Shown: positions 8,429-17,574 of the stretch, one piece after another | How positions within the stretch are numbered: position 1 is the stretch's first letter | Layout of the letters: every line of letters begins with the position of its first letter | Assembly (NCBI GenBank): GCA_944384205.1 | Contig: CALWSL010000001.1 | Coordinates: 413,026 to 477,025 of the forward strand | Direction of reading: 5' to 3' | Length of the DNA stretch: 64,000 nucleotides | Source: an uncultured Acetatifactor sp. | GTDB lineage: Bacteria; Bacillota; Clostridia; Lachnospirales; Lachnospiraceae | Notes under the pieces: generated by a model | Told to the model about the DNA's origin: nothing | Database searches by the model: none | Seen by the model: the letters and a program-made list of their open reading frames with translations, nothing else | Program-made: the position numbers and the translations under genes

Positions 8429-10377
8429 TGGTTTGCCTTTCTTCTTAAAGTTTCAAATATTTTACTGTACGGAAGTTTAATCCTAAATAAAGCCTTCATA
8501 AACCCTATTTTCCACTGACAATCATATATATCCCTTTTCAACTCTTTTACATGAAAGATATAATGTACAAAACTTTGTGGGTTAGCCAAATAAACCTCAT
8601 CTCCACAATTGAAAAATCTCATCTTTCCAAACTGTTTAATGTTAATCATTTCAGGTTCATTTCCAACTCTATGCATATGATCATACATCATACTGAAGTC
8701 ATTGCTTAAAATACGGGATAAGATTGAGGGGTTATAATCAGATGCGAATTGAAATGCCCCTTCCTGTACCCTGGCTATCATTTTTGCTTCTAACATCAGC
8801 TCACCATCTGGCATTCGGTATTCGTATGGATATCTCTCGGCAACAATTCCATCCTCTGTTTGAATATATCTTTTTACGGAACCGTCTTGCTCTAAAAACA
8901 TGGATTCAATTAAACCAATATATGCACTCTCCAATTCTTCATCTTGCCGATTAAAACAGTCAAAGGCATATCCCTTTGCCTTTCCTTCTTGCCCCCTCAA
9001 GATTATTTTGGACTTATTTGTCATTCCTACATAGTACCCGTAGATATCATTGTCAATATGTATATCATTCAATGTATCTGTTAGAGCCTTTTGCATCGAA
9101 CCCGCCCACCCAATATCAACTATGGCAGTTTTCTTTGAAAAATCAAATTGTTGAAGATAGGACACAAGATTATTATATTCATCAGTTGCGTTTCTTCTTA
9201 ATGCCTCATGAATTTCCTCATACAATTTTCTTACTCTTTCATCATGTACTAAATTATCTCTCTTAATCTGCAAAGTAAAATCAATATTGTTTTTTTCTAT
9301 CTGTTGTCTATAATTATTGGCATCCAATCCAAGACTATCAAATATTTGTATTATATTCGTCATATTGGGAACCGAAAGACTACTCATCACTTTTTCAAAT
9401 TCACTATTTTTTGCTAAGCGAGGTACCCTTAAGCTTCTTCTCGATACTTCTATGTATAAAGATGGGATATCCTTATCATATCCAAGTGAATCATATAACT
9501 TTTTCATCACAAATCCGTCTCGAGCTAAAAACAAAACTTGCTTGATTCCTTCTTTTTGAGCTTCGGTATAAATCCATTTCACAAAACCATACAGAAGCGG
9601 TCCAAAAACTTCGTATCCAAATTGACTATATGTGTCACCGATATCAACATGATTGTTCAGGAAAGCATCAAGCACTTTACTATCGAACTTACCATCTTTA
9701 GGAGTATAATTTCTCTGTAACCTTCTATTATATGTAGCAATTTTGTAACTTGGAATCCTCCCCGCTTTCGCCTTCAAATAATCCGCCTTAAATGAATTCC
9801 CAATATGCATGATCTTATTTGGTTTGACTTGCAAATCATTACATACATATTTAAATAATGAACCGTCTGCCTTAGTCATCCCATGTTCGTTTGATATGTA
9901 CAATTTTTTAAATCCAGAAATACCGTTCTTTTCCAACAACTGTTCAATAACATTTCTTGATAAATACATATCCGAAATTAAAATGATCTTCGAATGTTTC
10001 AAAGCATAGTAAAATATACTTTGAATTTCTTTATTTATAGAACTCAACTCAATTTCAGTATTAATCTCGTTTCTCTTGAGAATATCCGTTCTATTTCCAC
10101 CGTAACAAGCATAAATATCATCAAGCGTAATTTCTTTACTGTCACTTTTGGCTCTAGCTAATACTTCAGCCTTTTTTCTTTTTTCGTAAAAGTTCTTTTC
10201 GTTAGTCTTTCTCTCGACAATTTTGAACACATCTGTTGGATTCGGCACATCTCTCTTTAATAATGTATCAAATATATCAAATGACACGTACTCAACCGAG
10301 TCAATTTTTTTATATAATTCTGACATTTCACAGGATGACCAGTTATCCATTTTTTCACGTAATAACTTCTTAATCAT
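8425..10377 (-). CDS. HAD-superfamily hydrolase with C-terminal extension (COG5610-like)
   Basis: A 650-residue protein. The HAD core has the nucleophile motif SFDIFDTLLKR near residue 33, motif II ILISDMYLS near 135 and motif IV HIGNSFKADYLKAKAGR near 195. The second half (250-650), with LFLARDGFVMKKLY and IVDIGWAGSMQKAL, matches large proteins found in polysaccharide clusters and annotated as predicted HAD-family hydrolases. Role in the pathway is unknown; a phosphatase or phosphotransferase step on a sugar or lipid-linked intermediate is plausible. It lies 12 bases after the GT2 gene. Confidence 0.75.
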   Translation of the reverse strand: MIKKLLREKMDNWSSCEMSELYKKIDSVEYVSFDIFDTLLKRDVPNPTDVFKIVERKTNEKNFYEKRKKAEVLARAKSDSKEITLDDIYACYGGNRTDILKRNEINTEIELSSINKEIQSIFYYALKHSKIILISDMYLSRNVIEQLLEKNGISGFKKLYISNEHGMTKADGSLFKYVCNDLQVKPNKIMHIGNSFKADYLKAKAGRIPSYKIATYNRRLQRNYTPKDGKFDSKVLDAFLNNHVDIGDTYSQFGYEVFGPLLYGFVKWIYTEAQKEGIKQVLFLARDGFVMKKLYDSLGYDKDIPSLYIEVSRRSLRVPRLAKNSEFEKVMSSLSVPNMTNIIQIFDSLGLDANNYRQQIEKNNIDFTLQIKRDNLVHDERVRKLYEEIHEALRRNATDEYNNLVSYLQQFDFSKKTAIVDIGWAGSMQKALTDTLNDIHIDNDIYGYYVGMTNKSKIILRGQEGKAKGYAFDCFNRQDEELESAYIGLIESMFLEQDGSVKRYIQTEDGIVAERYPYEYRMPDGELMLEAKMIARVQEGAFQFASDYNPSILSRILSNDFSMMYDHMHRVGNEPEMINIKQFGKMRFFNCGDEVYLANPQSFVHYIFHVKELKRDIYDCQWKIGFMKALFRIKLPYSKIFETLRRKANQ

Positions 10378-10389
10378 TATAATCCTCTG

Positions 10390-11451
10390 TTATACTTTTA
10401 AAGCTTTATTAACTGAAACAGATTTTAACTTATAGAATAAAGATGCCATGTTCTCTTTTACAAATCCAATAAACTTCCCCACCACGAGGCAACCTTTCAC
10501 ATTTCTATTTTTCATCGGAATTGATGCTATTCTAAGTAATTTGGAATTTATTTGGCCCATACTGAATGCCTTTACACTAAGTGAATCATTTACAACTTCA
10601 TAGATTCGTTCCTTTATATCATCACGACCGCTAATCGCGATCTCCTGTACGCACTGAACCAAACGAGATGCATAGTACCCATAAATTACCGAAAGGACGT
10701 CCTTATCTGTTGTTCCCCAATGCTGATAAACCTTAAGAATATGTTCAAACTGTTCTTTTCGTTTCTCAAACAACATTCCATCAAAAACAGTTGTTGTTTC
10801 TGATCCAGCTCTTGATCTGAAAAAGTGATAACCAGCTGATGAACTGATTGCAACCCTTTCAATATCCATAATAACCTCCATATTAAAATGTAAATCATCC
10901 CATTTTAGGTTTGGAAATTCCAATGCATGCTCACGGACATAATCAGCTCGATATAACTTATTCCACGGCACAGCCATCATCATATTATCAAAATAATTGT
11001 GAATGTTATTACGGACAAGCTGCTGATTAAAATAATTCTTTTCAGATTCGAATACTTTATAAGATTGTCTGGAATTGTTTTCATAGTATTCCATTGTATA
11101 TCCCGTTACAACAAGCTGTGCATTAGTTTTCACAGCTAAATCATACATCTCCTGAAGATAATTTTCTTCAAGCCAATCATCTGAGTCTGGGAAATAAAAG
11201 AAGTCACCAGATGCCTCTTTTATTCCAATGTTTCTTGCACTTGGCGCACCACCATTCTCCTTATGAATTACACGCACCCGATTATCCTTTTTTGCATACT
11301 CATCAGCAATTTTGCCACATGAATCTGGTGAACCATCATCGACAATAAAAAGTTCAAAATCCGAAAATGTCTGATTTAAAATACTATTAATACACTTCTC
11401 AAGGTATTTCTCAACTTTATATACAGGCGTAATTACTGAAATTTTACACAT
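10390..11451 (-). CDS. Glycosyltransferase family 2
   Basis: A GT-A glycosyltransferase with ISVITPVYKVEKYLEKCI, LFIVDDGSPDSCG and FPDSDDWLEENYL (DxD motif), about 350 residues. I choose the ATG at 11451 (MCKISVITPVYK) because AAGGAAAAG lies just upstream. An in-frame ATG at 11478 lacks a ribosome site. It is the first serotype-type gene after the sugar transferase, separated from it by a 330-base non-coding stretch, so it probably adds the second sugar. Confidence 0.88.
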   Translation of the reverse strand: MCKISVITPVYKVEKYLEKCINSILNQTFSDFELFIVDDGSPDSCGKIADEYAKKDNRVRVIHKENGGAPSARNIGIKEASGDFFYFPDSDDWLEENYLQEMYDLAVKTNAQLVVTGYTMEYYENNSRQSYKVFESEKNYFNQQLVRNNIHNYFDNMMMAVPWNKLYRADYVREHALEFPNLKWDDLHFNMEVIMDIERVAISSSAGYHFFRSRAGSETTTVFDGMLFEKRKEQFEHILKVYQHWGTTDKDVLSVIYGYYASRLVQCVQEIAISGRDDIKERIYEVVNDSLSVKAFSMGQINSKLLRIASIPMKNRNVKGCLVVGKFIGFVKENMASLFYKLKSVSVNKALKV

Positions 11452-11781
11452 ATTCTTTTCCTTCTCAATATACTTCATTATTTATATTTACTCAGATCTT
11501 ATATCCCATATAGAATTTCATGTTCGATAATTTAAATTCTCAATGTTTTACAATATATAATTCACTACACCAAGGTCTTAGACATTAGACTTGTTGAGAT
11601 TCTATGTCCCATAGCGAACCAATTTGTATCTCAAGGCACTATCCAACCGCTTCTACCCAAAAGCATCTTTTCCAACCCATTTTCATGTATTTTCCGGTCA
11701 CCATACCGTTTTCCCACCCCACTAGAACTTCCACCCAACCATTCATTCTCCGCTCTTTCTTATCATATTGCTCAGCAATAC
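11452..11781. other. Long non-coding gap inside the polysaccharide operon
   Basis: About 330 bases without a convincing gene. On the minus (transcribed) strand the part next to the sugar transferase (11640-11760) is rich in G-tracts (GGTTGGGTGG, then GGGGTGGG) which could form a G-quadruplex or purine-rich RNA structure. The half next to the GT2 is AT-rich. I see no intrinsic terminator and no JUMPstart (GGCGGTAGCGTG) element, and only weak promoter-like matches. It marks the border between the conserved genes and the variable genes. Confidence 0.5.
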
Positions 11782-13203
11782 TCACATCGCTCCCACACTT
11801 CCCACCACAATCATTATGGTTTTCAGCAATATCTTGATATCCAGTCCAACATTCCAATCCTCTATGTACGCAGAATCCAGCTTTACAACATCCTCAAAAT
11901 CCGTGATTCCGCTTCTGCCGCTTACCTGCCACATACCGGTGATACCGGGTTTGATAGCCAGACGGACACGATGATGAAGAGCATATTTTTCCCACTCGTC
12001 CACAGTAGGAGGGCGGGTACCCACAAGAGACATGTCTCCCTTTAATACATTGTAGAACTGGGGAAATTCGTCAATGCTGTACTTGCGGATGAAATGCCCA
12101 ATTCCCTTGATGATACGCGGGTCATTCTTCATTTTGAACATCATTCCATCTTCTATCTGGTTTTTTTCCATCAGTTCTTTTTTGCGCTCCTCCGCATCCA
12201 GATACATGCTTCGGAATTTATACATCTTAAATTTTTTCCCGTTTCTTCCTACCCGAATCTGGCTGAAAAAAATAGGACCGGGAGACTTCATATAAATGGC
12301 AGGCGCCACAAACAAAAATAAAACTCCTGTCAGCAGACATCCCAGGATACCTCCCAAAATATCCAGTGTTCTCTTATAAAATAGCTGTTTGGAAGATACC
12401 ATATTCACACTGGTAGTCAGCACCGTATAATTTCCCAGACGCTCTATCCTCTGCCGTCTGCCCTCTGAATTATTCAGCTCCATCAGGCATCTGTGTACGG
12501 TTACTCCCATTGTGCTGCATGCACGTATAATTTGAAGAGCCGCATCCTCCGGTACAGCATTCAGCAATACTTCATCCACCCATTCTCTGCATACATACTC
12601 TACCATAGTATTTCTATCCGCTACGACTGTAATACCGCCGACGCTGTCACCAATCATACTCTGATCCACAATCACAAGTCCGCTCAGGCGGAATCCATAA
12701 TAATTTTTTCTGGATAAAATATTACAAACCGTCTCTTCCGCATGTTCTTTATCTGTAAATACCAACAGAGAACGCTGGCTCATAAGGATTGTCGGTCCCT
12801 TTAAAAGATGCTTTTTCCAAAGCAGTCTGACCGGATAACCAAGCAACAGATAAAATACTCCTGTCAGCAGCAGCGTCATACGGGAATAAAGTTCCCCCTC
12901 CTGCGTTAAAAACAGGTAAAAGACTGAAAATAACGTTACAAAAAGCGCCTGCTTAACGGTTGCGGCAAATTCTTTATAATACCCTCTTTTTAAAACATTT
13001 TTAAAATTTTCACCTAAAAAAACAACTATAATCTGTATCAGAATCAGCACAATGGCTTCTTTGCGGTAAAGCGACTGCGCATATGGGTTATTCACGCCAT
13101 GGCGCGCCATATAAGCCGCCAGAAAAGCCAGTTGCAGACATATCAAATCCAACAATATGAAATCCCAGTGCTTTAGCCATCCTTTCGCTGATTTTCTGTA
13201 CAT
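11782..13203 (-). CDS. Undecaprenyl-phosphate sugar phosphotransferase (initiating transferase)
   Basis: Polyisoprenyl-phosphate hexose-1-phosphate transferase, which starts each repeat unit. N-terminal membrane segments and a CoA-binding-like region precede a C-terminal bacterial sugar transferase domain with KRTLDILGGILGC, SPGPIFFSQIRVGRNGK, FKMYKFRSMYLDAE, DEFPQFYNVLKGDMSLVGTR and KPGITGMWQVSGRS. These are the catalytic-domain motifs of WbaP/CpsE relatives. I place the start at the ATG at 13203 (MYRKSAKGW), seven bases after AAAGGAG. The longer frame to 13272 runs through a hairpin and lacks a ribosome site. Length (473) is normal. The first sugar is probably Glc-1-P or Gal-1-P, not determinable here. 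Confidence 0.92.
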   Translation of the reverse strand: MYRKSAKGWLKHWDFILLDLICLQLAFLAAYMARHGVNNPYAQSLYRKEAIVLILIQIIVVFLGENFKNVLKRGYYKEFAATVKQALFVTLFSVFYLFLTQEGELYSRMTLLLTGVFYLLLGYPVRLLWKKHLLKGPTILMSQRSLLVFTDKEHAEETVCNILSRKNYYGFRLSGLVIVDQSMIGDSVGGITVVADRNTMVEYVCREWVDEVLLNAVPEDAALQIIRACSTMGVTVHRCLMELNNSEGRRQRIERLGNYTVLTTSVNMVSSKQLFYKRTLDILGGILGCLLTGVLFLFVAPAIYMKSPGPIFFSQIRVGRNGKKFKMYKFRSMYLDAEERKKELMEKNQIEDGMMFKMKNDPRIIKGIGHFIRKYSIDEFPQFYNVLKGDMSLVGTRPPTVDEWEKYALHHRVRLAIKPGITGMWQVSGRSGITDFEDVVKLDSAYIEDWNVGLDIKILLKTIMIVVGSVGAM

Positions 13204-13230
13204 TTCCATACTCCTTTGTAATTCTTTAAA

Positions 13231-13256
13231 GTCCCCCTCCCCCATAAGGGGAGGAC
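13231..13256 (-). terminator. GC-rich hairpin between SPKTG gene and sugar transferase
   Basis: On the minus strand GTCCTCCCC, a TTAT loop and GGGGGAGGGGGAC form a very stable stem followed only by CTTTAAAG. The lack of a proper U-run suggests a partial terminator, attenuator or mRNA-stability element that lowers expression of the downstream sugar genes relative to the surface-protein gene. Confidence 0.5.
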
Positions 13257-13289
13257 GACAACCACATGTCAAAACAAGTCATAGATTTT

Positions 13290-14027
13290 TTAGCGGTTAT
13301 AGCGAACTTTCTTCGCACATACAGCAGCAGATGCTAAACATATAACTGCCAGAATGCCTGCTACAGGCAGCATCTCGCCGGTCTTGGGAGATTCAGCGGG
13401 GCTGTTTTCCGTTGATGCAGCAGCAGCGTTGGATGCAGAAGCAGCCTTCTGCTCTACCTCTACCAATACGATAGGGGACAGGGACTTGAAGGTTGCTGTA
13501 ATCTGTCCGTCAGCAACAGTAGCATCAATGGTTTCCCATACGCCGGTTGCCTCATTCAGATGCAGAACAATATAGTTCTTTGCTGCATCTCTTACAAAAC
13601 CAGGCACAGAGATAGTCAGGGTAACTCCCTCTGCAGGAATGGTTCCCTCAACAACAACATCTACAGCAGCTTTCAGAGTAGCAGCTACAGTTTTACCTGC
13701 CGCTGCGGAAACTGTCTTCCTGGCAAACGTATCAGCTACTGAAAAAACATTGTTCATGACAGCAACATCTACCGCCTTCGTTTCTTTCACTTTTACTGCA
13801 CTGCCGGAAACAGAAACCGTTACACCGGTACTCAGTTCATCGGCTAACTTTGACAATGATTCTGTAACGCTTGCATCAGGAGCGGTAAGATCTGCCGCCA
13901 CTGTTTCAGTCGTTACAGAAGCAGAAGTATTTGCGGTACTGGGACTCTCTGCAGCAAAAACAGTCATACCAAAGGTAAGCGCCATTGCCATGCTCAGTGC
14001 CAGCACACTTGTAAGTTTCTTTTTCAT
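13290..14027 (-). CDS. Secreted protein with SPKTG sortase signal
   Basis: The protein begins MKKKLTSVLALSMAMALTFG, a classical signal peptide, with cleavage probable after VFA. It ends with a cell-wall sorting signal: SPKTGE, a hydrophobic span (VAGILAVICLASAAVCA) and a basic tail KKVRYNR. The middle is Ala/Thr/Val/Ser-rich and beta-rich, with a region (ETIDATVADGQITATFKSLS) common in small anchored proteins of Clostridia. I choose the ATG at 14027, nine bases after AAGGAGG; the ATG at 14036 abuts the ribosome site. The class B sortase two genes upstream is the obvious partner. Function is unknown; it may be a surface protein tied to the polymer layer. Confidence 0.8.
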   Translation of the reverse strand: MKKKLTSVLALSMAMALTFGMTVFAAESPSTANTSASVTTETVAADLTAPDASVTESLSKLADELSTGVTVSVSGSAVKVKETKAVDVAVMNNVFSVADTFARKTVSAAAGKTVAATLKAAVDVVVEGTIPAEGVTLTISVPGFVRDAAKNYIVLHLNEATGVWETIDATVADGQITATFKSLSPIVLVEVEQKAASASNAAAASTENSPAESPKTGEMLPVAGILAVICLASAAVCAKKVRYNR

Positions 14028-14093
14028 CGGTATCATCCTCCTTTCCTCATAATTACATGTGGTTATATCAAGCCTTTCAGCCTAATACCTTTT

Positions 14094-15221
14094 TTACAGT
14101 CCTATCTCTTCGTAAAAGACCTTCAGTATCAACTCGTACAATGCTTTCTCATCCGCATAAAATTCTTCAAAGCGGTCTCCTTTCACAGTCTCACCCTGCA
14201 GGCTATACATATTTCTGCCGTCAAATCGGTAATCTGTGATTTGTGTAGCCAGATAGCTGACCTCATCCACAGTAACGTCTGTCACCATGTATTTGCTTAA
14301 AGTAGTATATAAAGTCACCGGTAAGGTGATATCTGTCTTCATCATTTCCGTTGCTTTCGCGGCATACGCCGTCAAATACTGTTTCTGTCTTTCTAAACGC
14401 CTTCCCGCGCTGCCGACGCTTCCTGCGCCGCGATAATCTCTGTTATGTAAATATTGGTAAGCCTGTTCCCCTTTTAAAAGGACTGTATCACCTTCCCTGA
14501 TATCACTGTTTATGACATCCTCAAGGGCTACTACTTCAATACCGCCCACGGCGTCATTCAGCAAAGATATGGCGCCCATATTGATGGCACAATAACCATG
14601 AATCGGCAACTGGTAGAACAGCTTTGATACCGCCTCTACGGTACGTTCACAGCTAATTTCCGCCCCATCGCCGTAGCCATGCTGTAATGCAATCTGGGCT
14701 GTAGACACGCCTCTGTAATCGCCTTCTTCGTTATATACAGCAATCTCTGTCATCGTATCCCTGGGAACACCGATAATGGATATTTCTTTCGTATGAGGAT
14801 TCAGCACCAGCAGGAAAACAGCGTCGGACTGACCACCGTCAATACCGTTTTTGACCGGCTTAACTACATCCTTCTTATCAATACCAAGAAACAAAAAGGT
14901 TAAGATATCTTCGTTATAACGATAAACAGCTCCCTGATAACGGATATCTCCTTCCTGCCATATATATGCCGGATTGTCACCCGCAGCCGTTTCCTCGTCT
15001 GCATTTTCACCACGTGCCCGTACATTCACGGAATCCTGATTGATATCCTCCGACAGTTCCGATATACTCAGATTTGGTCTGTTACTGCCGCTCCTCTTAT
15101 ACAATCTGTTTTTTCCGGAAATCTGCAAACCTACAAACACAGCCACCCCCGCAATTACGAGAATGACAACGGCAAGCATTATTTTCACAATAATCCTGTA
15201 AACCCTTGCATTAATCTTCAT
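14094..15221 (-). CDS. LytR-CpsA-Psr (LCP) family ligase
   Basis: A 375-residue protein with one N-terminal membrane helix (about residues 10-32) and an extracellular LCP domain. Visible hallmarks are FLFLGIDK, GQSDAVFLLVLNPHTK, ISIIGVPRDTMTEI, INMGAISLLNDAVGGIEV, and the arginine-rich LHNRDYRG plus GRRLERQKQYL. LCP enzymes transfer undecaprenyl-linked polymers to peptidoglycan, so this is the likely enzyme that fixes the polysaccharide to the wall. The start overlaps the sortase stop by 11 bases. Confidence 0.9.
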   Translation of the reverse strand: MKINARVYRIIVKIMLAVVILVIAGVAVFVGLQISGKNRLYKRSGSNRPNLSISELSEDINQDSVNVRARGENADEETAAGDNPAYIWQEGDIRYQGAVYRYNEDILTFLFLGIDKKDVVKPVKNGIDGGQSDAVFLLVLNPHTKEISIIGVPRDTMTEIAVYNEEGDYRGVSTAQIALQHGYGDGAEISCERTVEAVSKLFYQLPIHGYCAINMGAISLLNDAVGGIEVVALEDVINSDIREGDTVLLKGEQAYQYLHNRDYRGAGSVGSAGRRLERQKQYLTAYAAKATEMMKTDITLPVTLYTTLSKYMVTDVTVDEVSYLATQITDYRFDGRNMYSLQGETVKGDRFEEFYADEKALYELILKVFYEEIGL

Positions 15222-16044
15222 TCAACAACACTCCCTGCACCAGATAGCGGTTGTCTGGCTTCGTGGAAATACAGGTGGACAGCGTTAAAATTTTATCCGC
15301 CGCAGTTACCTCCACATCTTCCCTCAAATTACAGTTCATGGAACGCGTATTCAAAATATCATCAAGGTAATCCTGAAAAATTACCTCATTGGTAAAATCA
15401 TAATTGTACAATAAATGTTCATCCGTAAATTCATACGCTGCAAAAATCTCATAAACCAAAAGCTTTTCCGGTGTGTAAATATATACATAAGGATGCTCTT
15501 CAAAATATTGACTGTCCTCAAATTTGTGTAAGCCGGCAAACATGGTTCCTTTCTTCATATTGTGACCATAAAGAACCGTATTCGGGTCCGTAAAATCTTT
15601 TGTATTATAGTTCTCTGAATAAATACAGCCGGGATATCCCTCACTGCCGTCCAGATTATGAGTCAGATAATAATTATTGTCCGCAGGGTGCTGCAGCACG
15701 GGGTAGTCAATCATGCTGTCAGGAATATAAATCCAGGCATAGATATCTGCATTGGTATTTTCCTGCAAATCCGCAAAATCGATTTCCTTCTCCGGTATCG
15801 GAATCCCAGCCTCTCTCAGTGCTTCCAGCAAGTCAGGCTCCTTCTCTTCCTCTGCAGTATCCGCTTTTTCTTCCTGTATTTCCTCCGTAACCTCTGTATT
15901 TTCCGCCAGTTGTTCCAACTGCTTCTCCGCACTCTCACGGTCAACTATCTGCTTTATAAAAATAATTCCCGAAACAAGCGCGCCAATCAGAAAACACACA
16001 CATAATACGAATGCCGCTTTCTTTTTATTCTCCATAGTTTCCAT
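15211..16044 (-). CDS. srtB: Class B sortase
   Basis: A membrane-anchored cysteine transpeptidase: short cytoplasmic N-terminus, one helix (AAFVLCVCFLIGALVSGIIF), an acidic linker and the sortase fold. Catalytic residues are visible: His in NTVLYGHNM, Cys in LTLSTCIS and Arg in DNRYLVQG, with DSMIDYPVLQ and the extra helices of class B. The frame is open to 16080 with in-frame ATGs at 16080, 16068, 16044 and 16035, all inside the cpsD tail repeat. I prefer 16044, which has GGAAAG four bases upstream. It probably anchors the SPKTG protein at 13290-14027. A sortase within a capsule operon is uncommon. Confidence 0.88.
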   Translation of the reverse strand: METMENKKKAAFVLCVCFLIGALVSGIIFIKQIVDRESAEKQLEQLAENTEVTEEIQEEKADTAEEEKEPDLLEALREAGIPIPEKEIDFADLQENTNADIYAWIYIPDSMIDYPVLQHPADNNYYLTHNLDGSEGYPGCIYSENYNTKDFTDPNTVLYGHNMKKGTMFAGLHKFEDSQYFEEHPYVYIYTPEKLLVYEIFAAYEFTDEHLLYNYDFTNEVIFQDYLDDILNTRSMNCNLREDVEVTAADKILTLSTCISTKPDNRYLVQGVLLNED

Positions 16045-16094
16045 AGTACTTTCCGTAATATTTTCCATAGTATTTTCCATAATACTTGCCGTAA
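16025..16094 (-). repeat. 12-bp tandem repeat coding the Tyr-rich CpsD tail and sortase start
   Basis: Five near-repeats of a 12-base unit (TAT TAC GGA AAA and variants) encode YYGK repeats at the end of CpsD and, in another frame, the MENTMENITES start of the sortase. TAT and TAC alternate between units, so the protein repeat is kept while DNA identity is reduced. The 3' units also supply the GGAAAG ribosome site of the sortase. Confidence 0.8.
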
Positions 16095-16732
16095 TAGCCC
16101 TTACCGGACATATCCACCTTATTCAGCACACAGCCCAGAATCCGGCAGCCCGTCACATCCAGTTGTTCCTTGACCTTGCGCACAAAGTGGTAGCTGATAC
16201 TTCCGCTGGCAATAACGATGACTGCCCCGTCACAGCATTTGGACACCACTGCACTGTCAATCACGCTCCCCAGCGGCGGCGTATCTATGATAATCATGTC
16301 ATACGCTCTGCGGGCATTCTCAATCATTTTCCGAAACCGGTGATTGCCTAAAAGCTCGCTTGGATTGGGCGGCACCGGACCGGAAAATACCATATGCAGA
16401 TTCTTTATGTCGGTAACACACAGCGTTTCCTCAAATTCCACTTTCCCCACCAGATAATTCACCAGTCCCAGTCTGACTTTTCCTTTTTTATGACGCTGGC
16501 GCATAACAGATTTCCGCAAATCCGCATCCAGCAGCAATACTTTCTTTCCCATCTGTGCATAGGACTTCGCCAGTTCAAAGGAAATGTTACTTTTTCCTTC
16601 ATTGGGCGTACAGCTTGTGATACAAATTACTTTGATATCTTCACCCGAAAATTCAATATTGGTCCGAAGTGTTTTAAATGCCTCTCTGCTTCTGAAATCC
16701 AGCTCCGAATTCTTCAATTCTATGTTCTGCAT
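16025..16732 (-). CDS. cpsD: CpsD/CapB-type tyrosine kinase
   Basis: Bacterial tyrosine (BY) kinase that, with its Wzz activator, controls polymer length and export. Walker A is CTPNEGKSNISFELA (near residue 41), Walker A' is VLLLDADLRKS and Walker B is MIIIDTPPLGS. The C-terminal tail is five YYG units ending GNYGE, the autophosphorylation tyrosine cluster. The 235-residue size is normal for the stand-alone Firmicute form that uses a separate activator. ATG directly follows the TAA of the Wzz gene, with GGAGG upstream. Its phosphatase is the CpsB at 17575. Confidence 0.93.
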   Translation of the reverse strand: MQNIELKNSELDFRSREAFKTLRTNIEFSGEDIKVICITSCTPNEGKSNISFELAKSYAQMGKKVLLLDADLRKSVMRQRHKKGKVRLGLVNYLVGKVEFEETLCVTDIKNLHMVFSGPVPPNPSELLGNHRFRKMIENARRAYDMIIIDTPPLGSVIDSAVVSKCCDGAVIVIASGSISYHFVRKVKEQLDVTGCRILGCVLNKVDMSGKGYYGKYYGKYYGKYYGKYYGNYGE

Positions 16733-17572
16733 TTAGTTTCCTCCCTCTGCAGCCGAAGGCTGTTCTAACTCTTCTACTACCAGCTCCGTCTCATCCATCT
16801 CCGCATGATTTTCTTCCTGGGGACTGCTTACTCCTGCGAAATCTGCGGCTGTTTCCATTCTCCTTCTGTGTTTATGCCGGTCTGATGTCTCTATCACGGG
16901 AATCATTGCAAGGGTACTGAGTCCCAGATATTTCTCGATATCATCACTGGTCTTGATAGTGTCATCTACCAGAAAGCGAATCACCAGAATCATCGCGCAA
17001 AGAAACATTCCCAATAACAAGCCTGCTCCCGTCCATTTCGCAACGCCGGGACTGGACGGCGTCTCCGGAAGATTTGCTTCCTCCGCCACATTAACTGCCT
17101 GAATATCCATAACATTTTTGATATGCTCCGACGCCACCTTTCTGATTTCGTCGGCAATAAACTGCGCCATCGCCGGGTCTTCATCTTCCACAGTAATGGC
17201 AATGATACGGGTATCCGTAAGCGTCTCCACCGAAACACGTTCTGCAAAGCTGCCATACTTCTCATCCAATCCGCAAATCTCAATGACCTGCTCCAGCACA
17301 TATCTTCCCTTGATAAGCTGCGCATAATCCTTGGTAAGCTGTGTTCCCAACTGCACATCGCTATAGGTTAAGGTACTATTGTCCTGCTTATTCAAAATAT
17401 AAACCTTAGTAGTTGACTGATACCGGGGCGTAATGACAAATTTACTAAGCATAAATCCTGCTATTCCGGTCAGAAATCCACATAAAAGAATCAGCCACAG
17501 CCAATGTAGTAAAAGACCGAACATCTCCTGCAAATCTATCTCAATCACATCTTCCGTGTTTGTATTCTGCAT
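16733..17572 (-). CDS. cpsC: Wzz/CpsC chain-length determinant and kinase activator
   Basis: The protein has two membrane helices, LLHWLWLILLCGFLTGIAGF and GAGLLLGMFLCAMILVIRF, bracketing an extracellular domain that begins PRYQSTTKVYI. The cytoplasmic end VDDTIKTSDDIEKYLGLSTL is the kinase-activating motif. I place the start at the ATG at 17572 (MQNTNTEDVIEID), right after the CpsB stop with AGGAGAG upstream; a longer frame to 17641 overlaps CpsB. An acidic C-terminal tail (EENHAEMDETELVVEELEQ) extends beyond the usual end. Confidence 0.92.
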   Translation of the reverse strand: MQNTNTEDVIEIDLQEMFGLLLHWLWLILLCGFLTGIAGFMLSKFVITPRYQSTTKVYILNKQDNSTLTYSDVQLGTQLTKDYAQLIKGRYVLEQVIEICGLDEKYGSFAERVSVETLTDTRIIAITVEDEDPAMAQFIADEIRKVASEHIKNVMDIQAVNVAEEANLPETPSSPGVAKWTGAGLLLGMFLCAMILVIRFLVDDTIKTSDDIEKYLGLSTLAMIPVIETSDRHKHRRRMETAADFAGVSSPQEENHAEMDETELVVEELEQPSAAEGGN

Positions 17573-17574
17573 TT

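Noticed and set aside
11604-11857. Opposed small frames in the gap before the sugar transferase
   Set aside because: No recognisable sequence, no ribosome site, and one overlaps the end of the sugar transferase; compositional artefacts of the G-tract region.
15752-16351. Plus-strand frame of 199 codons opposite sortase and cpsD
   Set aside because: Ser-rich antisense shadow of genes with clear catalytic motifs.
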